Source: Psychrobacter aestuarii (lineage in GTDB: Bacteria; Pseudomonadota; Gammaproteobacteria; Pseudomonadales; Moraxellaceae). From it: DNA of 64,000 bases. Every line of letters starts with the position of its first letter. Positions within the stretch are counted from its first letter, which is position 1. The translations under genes and the position numbers were made by a program. The notes under the pieces were generated by a model. The model worked only from the letters and a program-made list of their open reading frames with translations. It ran no database searches and was not told the origin of the DNA. Positions 55,401-64,000 of the stretch are shown here, one piece after another. The DNA is taken from positions 1,550,001 to 1,614,000 of the forward strand of contig NZ_CAJGYT010000001.1 in NCBI RefSeq assembly GCF_904846035.1, written 5' to 3'.

Positions 55401-55616
55401 GACGCTCGACAGCTCGCCTTCAATCAAACTCAGCACCCCGTCATTCATTGCCTGCGGGCTGGCGCCTGGGTAGGTCGCCATGATGCTGACGGTGGGCGGC
55501 GCGACCGAAGGATAGCGCGCGATGGGCAGCTTTGGGATGGCAAGACAGCCAAACAAAATGATGAATAAAGCAATCACCCATGCAAATATTGGACGCTGTA
55601 TAAAAAACTGGGACAT
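52500..55616 (-). CDS. adeB: RND multidrug efflux permease, AcrB/AdeB type
   Basis: Inner-membrane proton/drug antiporter of the HAE1 family, 1038 residues. It starts MSQFFIQRPIFAWVIALFIILFGCLAI, as AcrB-type pumps do. It has the transmembrane-4 aspartate pair in GIIVDDAIVVVENVERL, two large periplasmic loops (about 40-330 and 560-870) and twelve membrane helices. It lies 21 bases after the adaptor gene. Divergent AdeRS-like regulators make it most similar to AdeB of Acinetobacter, hence the symbol. No outer-membrane AdeC/OprM-like gene follows. Confidence 0.88.
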   Translation of the reverse strand: MSQFFIQRPIFAWVIALFIILFGCLAIPKLPIARYPSVAPPTVSIMATYPGASPQAMNDGVLSLIEGELSSVKNLMYFESSADNSGSASITATFKPGTDPNMAQVDIQNQLKTIESRLPQAVRQSGLTVESASANFLMIVGLKSDDGRYDEITLNDYMARNIIEELRRIDGVGRIQSFGSEKAMRIWVDPSKLSALSLTMNDVATAITQQNAQIAPGSIGAAPTISGQRVTVPLTAQGQLTDVDAFSRIVLRANTNGATVVLSDVARVEIGSQSYGFINRENGKTATAAAIQLAPGANAVKTAEAVQARMAELSRSLPSGMSYSTPFNTAPFVKISIQKVIHTLLEAMVLVFLVMYLFLQKFRYTLIPAIVAPIALLGTFTIMLIAGFSINVLTMFGMVLAIGIIVDDAIVVVENVERLMAEEGLSPKAATVKAMREITGAIIAITLVLTAVFIPMAFASGSVGVIYKQFALSMAVSILFSAFLALTLTPALCATLLRPVNQETHSKRGFFKWFNHRFERMNQRYETQVGTLAKRSGRMMLVFVALVAALVVTFRQLPSSFLPEEDQGYFMSSFQLPADATTERTLAVVKQFEQYVSTRPAIESTMTVIGFGFSGSGTNTALSFTTLRDWQTRSDTSTSKELEKAQAAMADVSEGTVMHMLPPAIDELGTSSDIGFFLQDRGNQGYAALKDAEAKMLALVQSSKKLSDVYADGLPAGTSIDLDINRKKAETLGVSFTDISDTLSTALGSLYVNDFPNEGRMQQVIVQADAPARMQIDDVLSLYVRNRAGGMVPLSEFVTPHWRNTPPQFTRFQGYPALRLSGSAAAGVSSGEAMAEINRLAAELPSGFTVAWTGQALQEQQSAQQAPILMALSMLVVFLVLAALYESWSIPLSVLLVVPLGLLGAVLAVTIRDLPNDVFFKVGMITVIGLSAKNAILIVEFAKQLREEGNGLVQSAVMAARLRLRPILMTSLAFGLGVVPLMLASGASAETQHAIGTGVFGGMVSATLLAIYFVPMFFVVVMSAQERIREWRHKAKHS

Positions 55617-55637
55617 AAACGTATTCTCTGCGCAAAA

Positions 55638-56813
55638 TTAAGAAGCGGTGGGGGCGGTCTGCGCGGTTGGCGCTGTCCAAGGGCGACGCTTAACGACCGT
55701 TTTGTCTTGCAGACGATCGATACCCTCAATCACCACTTGCGCATTGGCATCAATGCCAGAGACAATGTGATAATAGCCATTGACCAAAGCGCCGAGCTCA
55801 ACAGGCGTCATGTGCGCTTGGTTGTTGGCGTCAATCGTCCAGACGTGTGCTTTTTCGGCGATATGTACCACCGCTTGCTGCGGCACGCTCAAGGCGTCCT
55901 TGTTGCTGGCGCTCATGACGCGGGCATTGACCAGCATGCCAGGCAGTAGCGCACGCTGGGTATTGTTAACCAGCACCCGCAGCAACACGTCACCCGTACT
56001 GGAGTCGACGCTGACCCCTGAGAATAAAATCTGACCGCTGACAGGGTAGGCGCTGCCATCACTACGCAAAATCTCGGTTCTGGCAGCGATTTTTTTGGCA
56101 GCAGGGTTGCTGAGTAGGCGGCGTGTGGCATCCAATGAGGCGGCAGGTTGGCGAATGTCTACAAACACTTGGTCTATTTGCTGAATTTGTGCCATAGGCG
56201 TGCTGTCGGTACTCGACACCAAAGCACCCTCGCTGACGAGGGTCTGGTCAATCAGTCCTGAGATGGGCGCGGTAACGGTGGCAAAGTCCACATCGAGCAA
56301 GCGCCGATCCAGCGTGGCTTTGGCTTGAGCCACTTGCGCGCGCGCCTCTTCGCGGGCGGCGACCGCATCGTCGTACTCTTGGCGACTGATGGCCTCAACT
56401 GCAATCAAGGGCTGCAAACGATTGACTTTGCTGATGGCGGCTTGCAGGCTGACTTCCGCTTTTTGTGCATCGGCGGTGGCGATGTCCGCTTCGGCGCGAA
56501 ACGGTGCGGCTTCGATTTGAAACAGCGGTTGCCCTGCTTTGACTTCTGAGCCTTGAGCAAACAGTCGCCGCTTGACGATACCTGTGACTTGCGGGCGAAT
56601 CTCAGCGCTGCGTACCGCCACCACGCGACCAGGCAGCACTTCAAAGACGTCCAAGGGTTTGGGGGTGACGCTCAAGGTGGCGACCACAGGCACGACCTCT
56701 GTCGCTGCCGCCGCCTCTGCTGGTGCCTCGCTTTGCGGCTGACCACAACCGACCAAAAACAGTAGGGCCAATATATGTAGGCCACTACATACACATATAT
56801 TTATTTTCCTCAC
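55638..56813 (-). CDS. adeA: RND efflux periplasmic adaptor lipoprotein, AdeA type
   Basis: Membrane fusion protein of 391 residues linking the permease to an outer-membrane channel. The signal peptide ends in a lipobox (LVGC, Cys about residue 23). Domains in order: beta-barrel and lipoyl halves (EIRPQVTGIVKRRLFAQGSEVKAGQPLFQIE), alpha-helical hairpin (about 95-170), second lipoyl half (TVTAPISGLIDQTLVSEGALV) and membrane-proximal domain. The start is GTG at 56813 with AAAGGATACCTCA before it. An inverted repeat TATGTAG/CTACATA lies within the first codons (56774-56791). Confidence 0.88.
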   Translation of the reverse strand: MRKINICVCSGLHILALLFLVGCGQPQSEAPAEAAAATEVVPVVATLSVTPKPLDVFEVLPGRVVAVRSAEIRPQVTGIVKRRLFAQGSEVKAGQPLFQIEAAPFRAEADIATADAQKAEVSLQAAISKVNRLQPLIAVEAISRQEYDDAVAAREEARAQVAQAKATLDRRLLDVDFATVTAPISGLIDQTLVSEGALVSSTDSTPMAQIQQIDQVFVDIRQPAASLDATRRLLSNPAAKKIAARTEILRSDGSAYPVSGQILFSGVSVDSSTGDVLLRVLVNNTQRALLPGMLVNARVMSASNKDALSVPQQAVVHIAEKAHVWTIDANNQAHMTPVELGALVNGYYHIVSGIDANAQVVIEGIDRLQDKTVVKRRPWTAPTAQTAPTAS

Positions 56814-56894
56814 TGAGGTATCCTTTTTGTTGCAATGAAGCGGACGGACCGCGCGAACGATACGCGCAGTCTACCGTGCAAGTATGGAGATTTG

Positions 56895-57665
56895 ATGGAC
56901 ATGAATGAGCCGCATTCAGACGCGCCAGCATGGCAGAGCGCCCCCGACACAGACGCCAGCAGTACGACGCAGGCGCTGATTTTGATTGTCGAAGATGCGC
57001 TGGAGATTGCTGACATTTTGGCGGCGTATCTGGCGCACAGTGGTATGCGCACCATTCATGCCGCTGATGGACAACAAGCGCTGGTGCTACAAGAGCGCAT
57101 GACGCCTGATTTGATTTTATTGGACATTCATTTGCCCAAAATGGATGGCTGGCAGGTGCTGAGCGCTTTGCGGCAGACGACGCAAACCCCCATCATTATG
57201 CTGACCGCCATGGACCAAGACAGGGATAAACTCAAAGCGCTCAGAACGGGCGCGGACGATTATGTGATCAAGCCCTTTAACCCTGCTGAAGTGGTGGCAA
57301 GGGTGCAGGCGGTGCTCAGGCGCACGCACGCCGCGCAGCAACAAGCCGCGCCCAAGCGGCTACACATTGCGCCTTTTGAGGTGGATTTTGAGAGTCATGA
57401 AATCACCACCGTATTCGCAGGCGAGCGCCATCTTTTGCCGCTGACTTTGACCGAATTCAAACTGCTGACGCATCTGCTCGCCGCGCCCAAGCGCGTGTTT
57501 ACGCGGGACGAGCTACTGAGTGCTTGCTTGCCTGAGGGCGATGCGTTAGAGCGCACAGTAGACAGCCACGTCAGCAAGATTCGCAAAAAGCTTGCGCGCG
57601 TTGGTATTGAGGGCATTCCTGCAGGCGTGCGCGGGGTCGGCTACCGCTTTCAGGGGGAGGGATGA
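56895..57665 (+). CDS. adeR: OmpR-family response regulator, AdeR type
   Basis: Two-component regulator of 256 residues. The receiver domain (about 30-150) has the acidic pair VEDALE, the phosphorylated Asp in LILLDIHLPKMDGW, Thr in MLTAMDQD and Lys in VIKPFNPAEVVARVQAVLRRT. The winged-helix DNA-binding domain has LTLTEFKLL, KRVFTRDELL, DALERTVDSHVSKIRKKL and GVRGVGYRF. The match in these stretches to AdeR of Acinetobacter, together with the divergent pump, is the basis for the symbol. GGAGATTTG sets the ATG at 56895. It overlaps adeS by 4 bases. Confidence 0.88.
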   Translation: MDMNEPHSDAPAWQSAPDTDASSTTQALILIVEDALEIADILAAYLAHSGMRTIHAADGQQALVLQERMTPDLILLDIHLPKMDGWQVLSALRQTTQTPIIMLTAMDQDRDKLKALRTGADDYVIKPFNPAEVVARVQAVLRRTHAAQQQAAPKRLHIAPFEVDFESHEITTVFAGERHLLPLTLTEFKLLTHLLAAPKRVFTRDELLSACLPEGDALERTVDSHVSKIRKKLARVGIEGIPAGVRGVGYRFQGEG

Positions 57666-58711
57666 GGCTGTCAGGGCTCAGTCGCCAGATTGCACTGTCC
57701 ATGATAAAAATCGCGCTGGGCACGGCGTTCTTGGTCACGCTTGGCTCGTTTGCGTTTTATTATATTTGGAACAAATACTGGCCGAGCAACATGCCAAGCG
57801 AAAGCGACTTTGCGCCCTCGTTGCCAGAATGGGCATGGATTGCCGCGACCTTTAGCATCGCGATTGTGGTGTCCATCAGCGTCGCGGTCAAGCTGTCGAG
57901 ACGGATTTTAGAGCCACTGAACTCTGTGGCAGACGGCATTCGCCAAGTGGCAAAAGGCGATTTGGCAGTGCGTGCGACCGTCGGTGACCGTTCGCTTGGG
58001 GAGGCGGCGCTGCTCGCGGATGACTTTAACTCCTTAGCCGAAAAGCTGCAACAGATGACCGACGCGCAGGCGTTTTGGAATGCCGCCATCGCGCATGAGC
58101 TAAGAACGCCCGTCACCATCCTGCGCGGGCGCTTGCAAGGGCTTGCCGAAGGGGTATTTACGCCTGATAAAGACCAGTTTTTAAGGCTGCTGGCACAAGT
58201 TGATGGCTTATCGCGGCTGATTGATGATTTGCGCGTGCTCAGTTTGATGAACAGTGGTGAGCTGCACATCAGCCAGACGCGGGTCGATATCACAGCAGAA
58301 ATCAAAACGGTCGCGGACTTGGCAAGCGGCATGCTACAGGCGGCAGGGCAGCAGGTCATCATCGACGCACAGGTCGTGTGGATGCAGTGTGATGCGGTGC
58401 GTATCCGCCAAGCTTTATTAGCCTTATTAGAAAATGCCAGCCGCTATGCGCTCGCAGGCACAGTGCGTATCCAAACGCGCCATGAAGACGGCTTTTATTG
58501 TCTGAGCGTAGAAGATGACGGACCAGGCATCGCGCCTGAACGCATTGAGCAAGTGTTTGTGGCGTTTTATCGCGCCACAGAAGTGACCAATAATGGCAGC
58601 GGCTTGGGGCTGGCGGTGGTGGCGGCGATTGCACAAGCGCATCATGGCACAGCGCGCTGTTATCTGAGCGCGGCAGGGGGTACGGTGATTGAGCTGCGCT
58701 GGCCTGCCTAA
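57662..58711 (+). CDS. adeS: Sensor histidine kinase, AdeS type
   Basis: Membrane sensor kinase of 349 residues. Two membrane helices (about 13-37 and 58-80) flank a short periplasmic loop, followed by a HAMP linker (SRRILEPLNSVADGIRQVAKGDLAVRA). The H box is AAIAHELRTPVTILRGRLQGLAEGVF with the phosphorylated His. ATP-binding motifs follow: an N box (LLALLENASRYA), DDGPGIA and GSGLGLAVVAAIA. The H-box region closely resembles AdeS. It overlaps adeR (ATGA) and ends before a terminator at 58734. Confidence 0.88.
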   Translation: MRLSGLSRQIALSMIKIALGTAFLVTLGSFAFYYIWNKYWPSNMPSESDFAPSLPEWAWIAATFSIAIVVSISVAVKLSRRILEPLNSVADGIRQVAKGDLAVRATVGDRSLGEAALLADDFNSLAEKLQQMTDAQAFWNAAIAHELRTPVTILRGRLQGLAEGVFTPDKDQFLRLLAQVDGLSRLIDDLRVLSLMNSGELHISQTRVDITAEIKTVADLASGMLQAAGQQVIIDAQVVWMQCDAVRIRQALLALLENASRYALAGTVRIQTRHEDGFYCLSVEDDGPGIAPERIEQVFVAFYRATEVTNNGSGLGLAVVAAIAQAHHGTARCYLSAAGGTVIELRWPA

Positions 58712-58733
58712 AAGATTTTCTTAAAATATAAAC

Positions 58734-58772
58734 AAAAAAAGCCCGAACCTGATGTACAGATTCGGGCTTTTG
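58734..58772. terminator. Terminator between adeS and thiC
   Basis: AGCCCGAA (58740-58747) pairs with TTCGGGCT (58761-58768), preceded by an A run; the T run is short (TTT then TTG). Confidence 0.75.
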
Positions 58773-58806
58773 ATGAACTATAGAAAAAATTTAATAAGCA
58801 GAAAAT

Positions 58807-61032
<2,226 letters not shown>

Positions 61033-61146
61033 CAGACTTCCCTGCGTCGGTACTAACCGCATCAGGTTCAGCGGGTGAAATCTCAGCGAATGGGCAATGT
61101 CTGGTGGCGTTTTGCCACGAACATCACACACCGCACCCCGAGTCTG
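61033..61146 (-). promoter_or_regulatory. Thiamine pyrophosphate (TPP) riboswitch
   Basis: Read on the minus strand it has the conserved elements: GGGGTGC near the 5' end, CTGAGAT, ACCCGCTGAACCTGAT and GCAGGGA near the 3' end. P1 closes with CAGACT and AGTCTG (61141-61146 with 61033-61038). The P3-type arm contains CGTGGCAAAACGCCACC, somewhat longer than minimal. It lies before thiC, as in many bacteria, and should lower thiC expression when TPP is plentiful. Confidence 0.95.
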
Positions 61147-61339
61147 CCAGTGTTGTTCATCTGCCCCATACTAACAAACTTCATGGCAGGCGGCTAATAC
61201 TATTTTGGCAAATGCTTTTTTAACAAAAAAACTGCCGCCTTTATGTCATTTTTAGCGTCTTTTGGTCACATAGCGCGGTCTGTATTTATTTATAGCATTG
61301 ATTTAAAAATATTTTTTAATAAAAACAGGCGCGCTGAGA

Positions 61340-61358
61340 TTGTCATAAAACTGTCATT
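61340..61358 (+). promoter_or_regulatory. Pho box upstream of pstS
   Basis: TTGTCATAAAACTGTCATT matches the PhoB box of two 7-base CTGTCAT-like repeats spaced by four bases. It sits 73 bases before the pstS ATG, in place of a -35 element; a possible -10 lies near 61370. It implies induction by PhoB under phosphate limitation. Confidence 0.8.
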
Positions 61359-61430
61359 AAAGATAGGCAAAATACAACGCATTCAAGGAACATCCTTTTT
61401 ATAGCAGTTGTTAAACTTTAGGAGTTTTAC

Positions 61431-62591
61431 ATGCGTCTTTCGTTATTAGCCGTCGCCGTCAGTTGTACCCTCATGCTTACGGCATGTAATCAATCAACCG
61501 ATACCGCAGAGCCTGCGGCGGATAACAGCGCAGCAACTGCTCCTGCCACCAGTGCTGATGGCACGCAGCAGTCGGCCAGTGCCGCGCCTGTCGATAGCGA
61601 TAAAGTCTCTATGAGCATCACTGGCGCGGGTGCATCATTCCCGCAGCCTATCTATGCCAAGTGGTCAGCCGACTACAATGCAGCGACCAAAGGTCAGGTG
61701 AACTATCAGTCTATCGGTTCATCAGGCGGCATCAAGCAAATCACTGCAGGTACGGTTGATTTTGGTGCCTCTGATGCGCCAATGACGCCAGAAGAATTAG
61801 AAAAAGAAGGCTTGATTCAGTTCCCAACCGTTATCGGTGGCGTGGTACCTGTCGTGAATATCGAAGGCATCGAGCCTGGCGCGCTAAAGCTTGACGGTAA
61901 AGTATTGGCAGACATCTATCTTGGCAACATCAGCAACTGGAATGACGCGGCAATCAAAGCGCTAAACCCAGACTTGACGCTACCAGACAGCCCAATCACC
62001 ACCGTATTCCGCTCAGACGGCTCAGGCACGACTTTTAACTTTACCGATTACTTGGCAAAAGTATCGCCAGAGTGGCAAAGCAGCGTTGGTGTGGACAAAA
62101 CCGTTAAGTGGCCAACCTCTGACCGCGGCGCGGCAGGTAAAGGCAACGAAGGCGTGGCAAGCTACGTGAACCGTATGCAAAACTCTATCGGCTATGTTGA
62201 GTACGCGTACGCTAAGCAAAACAACATGTCACACGTGACCCTAAAGAACGCGGCAGGCAATTTTGTGCAGCCATCAATCGACAGCTTTGCGGCAGCAGGC
62301 GACATCGATTGGTCACAGCAAAAAGGCTTTTATAAAGTCATCACCAACTCAGAAACCGACCAAGCATGGCCTATCGCTGCGGCGACCTTTATCTTGGTAC
62401 ACAAGCAGCCACAAGATCCAAAACAAGTGGCAGGCGTGCTGAACTTCTTTAACTGGGCGTATGACCAAGGCGACGCGGCCGCAACAGAGCTGGACTATGT
62501 GCCTTTCTCTGACACCGCTGCGGCACTGTTTAAAGACAGCTGGAAGCAAGTGGTGGATAAGGATGGCAACCCTGTCTACACCCCACAATAA
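61431..62591 (+). CDS. pstS: Phosphate ABC transporter substrate-binding lipoprotein PstS
   Basis: High-affinity phosphate-binding protein of 386 residues. The signal peptide ends in a lipobox (LTAC, Cys at residue 19), then a low-complexity Ala/Thr/Ser linker (about 20-60). The binding domain has GAGASFPQPIYAKW, QSIGSSGGIKQI, DFGASDAPMT and FRSDGSGTTFNFTDYLAK, which supply the phosphate contacts. AGGAGTTTTAC precedes the ATG. It heads pstS-pstC-pstA under a Pho box. Confidence 0.95.
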   Translation: MRLSLLAVAVSCTLMLTACNQSTDTAEPAADNSAATAPATSADGTQQSASAAPVDSDKVSMSITGAGASFPQPIYAKWSADYNAATKGQVNYQSIGSSGGIKQITAGTVDFGASDAPMTPEELEKEGLIQFPTVIGGVVPVVNIEGIEPGALKLDGKVLADIYLGNISNWNDAAIKALNPDLTLPDSPITTVFRSDGSGTTFNFTDYLAKVSPEWQSSVGVDKTVKWPTSDRGAAGKGNEGVASYVNRMQNSIGYVEYAYAKQNNMSHVTLKNAAGNFVQPSIDSFAAAGDIDWSQQKGFYKVITNSETDQAWPIAAATFILVHKQPQDPKQVAGVLNFFNWAYDQGDAAATELDYVPFSDTAAALFKDSWKQVVDKDGNPVYTPQ

Positions 62592-62705
62592 GCCGTAAGC
62601 AGAAACAGACGTCTGTGACCAAGCCAAAAGGCAGGTTGCAGGCGTCGTTTCATCGTTTGTATTTATCGCATCCATCCGAGTAATGACCGTAACGTTGAGG
62701 TGACT

Positions 62706-63662
62706 ATGGCAGGGCTTAATCTGCAAACACAATTGGCAAAACAAAAGCGCTTAGATGCCATCTTTGTAAACACGACCAAGGCGGCGGCCGTTTTTGTACT
62801 GCTCAGCTTAGGGGCGATTTTGGTCTCTTTGGTGGTGGGTGCGTGGCCAAGCATGCAGACCTTTGGGCTGGATTTTTATACCAGCAACAACTGGGACCCT
62901 GTCGCTGGCGAGTACGGGGCACTGGCACCGATTTACGGTACGGTCATGACCTCGATTATGGCGATTGTGATTGCGGTGCCTATCAGCTTTGGTATTGCCA
63001 TCTTTTTGACGGAGCTGTGCCCGAACTTTTTAAAGAAGCCATTGGGCATTGCTATCGAGCTGCTGGCGGGTATCCCGTCCATCATTTATGGCATGTGGGG
63101 TCTGTTTGTGTTTGCGCCATTTTTTGGCAATAACATTCAGCCATGGCTGACAGAGAATCTGGGCGACTTGCCTGTGATTGGCAAATTGTTCATTGGTGCG
63201 CCGATGGGGATTGGTCTGTTTACCGCCGCGCTCGTGTTGGCGATTATGATTATTCCGTTTATCGCCGCGACCATGCGTGATGTGTTTATGGTCGTGCCAA
63301 GCCTGCTCAAAGAGTCGGCGTACGGCATGGGCGCCACCACATGGGAAGTGATGTTCAAAATCATCTTGCCTTATACCAAGACAGGCGTCGTGGGCGGGGT
63401 GATTCTCGGTTTGGGTCGTGCGCTGGGTGAGACCATGGCGGTGACCTTTTTGATTGGTAATACCTTTAACATCAACCCAAGTATGTTCGCCTCAGGCGTG
63501 TCGATTACCTCGGCGCTCGCCAATGAGTTCGCTGAAGCCTCTGACCCGCTGCATCTGTCATCGTTGCTACACTTGGGCTTGATTCTATTTATGATTACCT
63601 TTGTGGTGCTGAGCATCTCACGTTTGATGCTGCGCAATATGGACAAGCGCGCAGGACACTAG
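62706..63662 (+). CDS. pstC: Phosphate ABC transporter permease PstC
   Basis: Inner-membrane permease of 318 residues with six or more helices. It has the N-terminal cytoplasmic segment, APIYGTVMTSIMAIVIAVPISFGIAIFLTEL, AGIPSIIYGMWGLF and the coupling loop ESAYGMGATTWEVMFKIILPYTKTGVVGG (EAA-type). GAGG before ATG at 62706 supports the start; a GTG at 62700 is possible. It begins 114 bases after pstS. Confidence 0.93.
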   Translation: MAGLNLQTQLAKQKRLDAIFVNTTKAAAVFVLLSLGAILVSLVVGAWPSMQTFGLDFYTSNNWDPVAGEYGALAPIYGTVMTSIMAIVIAVPISFGIAIFLTELCPNFLKKPLGIAIELLAGIPSIIYGMWGLFVFAPFFGNNIQPWLTENLGDLPVIGKLFIGAPMGIGLFTAALVLAIMIIPFIAATMRDVFMVVPSLLKESAYGMGATTWEVMFKIILPYTKTGVVGGVILGLGRALGETMAVTFLIGNTFNINPSMFASGVSITSALANEFAEASDPLHLSSLLHLGLILFMITFVVLSISRLMLRNMDKRAGH

Positions 63663-63751
63663 GTCGCTGCGTGTTTCTTATTGAGTTTTAATCTGCGTTA
63701 TTTTGTATGAGTGGTCAATCCAGCGACCGATGAATCAAAAGGAATATGTGC

Positions 63752-64000
63752 ATGTCTAGCTTGACTGCGGTATCACCCCTCTCAACCACACCCGCGCAAA
63801 AGATTGACCGTGGCTTGTACCGTCGCCGCCGCCTTTGGAACAAAGTCGGTTTGGGCTTTGCGTCTTTTGCCATGATATTCGGTCTGTTTTGGCTGCTGTG
63901 GATTTTGGTCACCCTCGGTATCGAAGGGATGAGCGGTCTGGTACAGATGCCTGTCTTTACCGCCGATACCCCGCCGCCGATGACCGATGGTGGTTTGCGT
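63752..64000 (+). CDS. pstA: Phosphate ABC transporter permease PstA (3' end outside window)
   Basis: The first 83 codons of the second permease. A basic stretch (RGLYRRRRLWNK) is followed by one membrane helix (GFASFAMIFGLFWLLWILVTL) and the start of a periplasmic loop (PPPMTDGGLR) that is typical of long PstA proteins. AAGGAATATGTGC precedes the ATG. It follows pstC by 89 bases and continues beyond base 64000; pstB and phoU would be expected next. Confidence 0.88.
   Translation, partial: MSSLTAVSPLSTTPAQKIDRGLYRRRRLWNKVGLGFASFAMIFGLFWLLWILVTLGIEGMSGLVQMPVFTADTPPPMTDGGLR

Overview
The window reads as a core chromosomal segment of a Moraxellaceae gammaproteobacterium, most likely Psychrobacter. 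The reasons are the pilB-pilC-pilD-coaE cluster, the conserved tpiA-secG-tRNA-Leu-tRNA-fMet-rimP-nusA-infB-rbfA-truB...rpsO-pnp block, an AdeRS/AdeAB-like efflux locus of the Acinetobacter type, and a bacterial aeRF1-like protein that looks like Balon, the hibernation factor described from Psychrobacter urativorans. The assignment rests on recalled protein families and gene order; no database search was run. I see no prophage, insertion sequence, integron, CRISPR array or rRNA operon.

Layout. 1-6.5 kb: the 3' part of an ABC-F ATPase (YheS type), a DUF3015 protein, a DUF4105 envelope protein, a small RlpA-like protein, and the co-chaperone pair CbpA-CbpM. 6.5-12.7 kb: SstT, then pepA-holC divergent from lptF-lptG (LPS export). 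12.8-19.3 kb, all minus strand: a small rRNA-type methyltransferase, a lipoprotein, a DUF3817 protein, xerD, tusA, a membrane protein, ruvX, algH/yqgE and recN. 19.9-26 kb: ppnP and rlmB, then coaE and the type IV pilus genes pilD, pilC and pilB. 26.2-39.9 kb: the translation and RNA block from tpiA to pnp. It is interrupted between truB and rpsO by an extremely AT-rich stretch, a PfpI-family stress protein and two tiny acidic proteins.

40-48.2 kb: prlC-yheV-macrodomain-like operon on the minus strand, divergent from the Balon-like gene, which is followed by a tandem thioredoxin-fold/GST_N protein, an EEP phosphohydrolase, a quinone-oxidoreductase-like enzyme and an AlkB-type dioxygenase. 48.2-58.7 kb: an ABC exporter, a DMT-family permease, class I fructose-bisphosphate aldolase, and an RND pump (permease and adaptor) divergent from its two-component system. 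58.8-64 kb: thiC under a TPP riboswitch, back to back with a Pho-box-controlled pstS-pstC-pstA operon that runs off the window.

The most interesting points are the Balon-like factor and its repeat-bearing promoter region, the insertion of stress-type genes into the truB-rpsO-pnp block, a three-way-junction leader ending in a T run before rpsO, inverted repeats in the nusA-infB gap and the pnp leader, a structured leader before ppnP, a divergent macrodomain-like protein, and an initiator tRNA with a U1:U72 mismatch. Start codons were often moved downstream from the longest possible reading frame, using Shine-Dalgarno sequences, signal peptides and family alignments recalled from memory.
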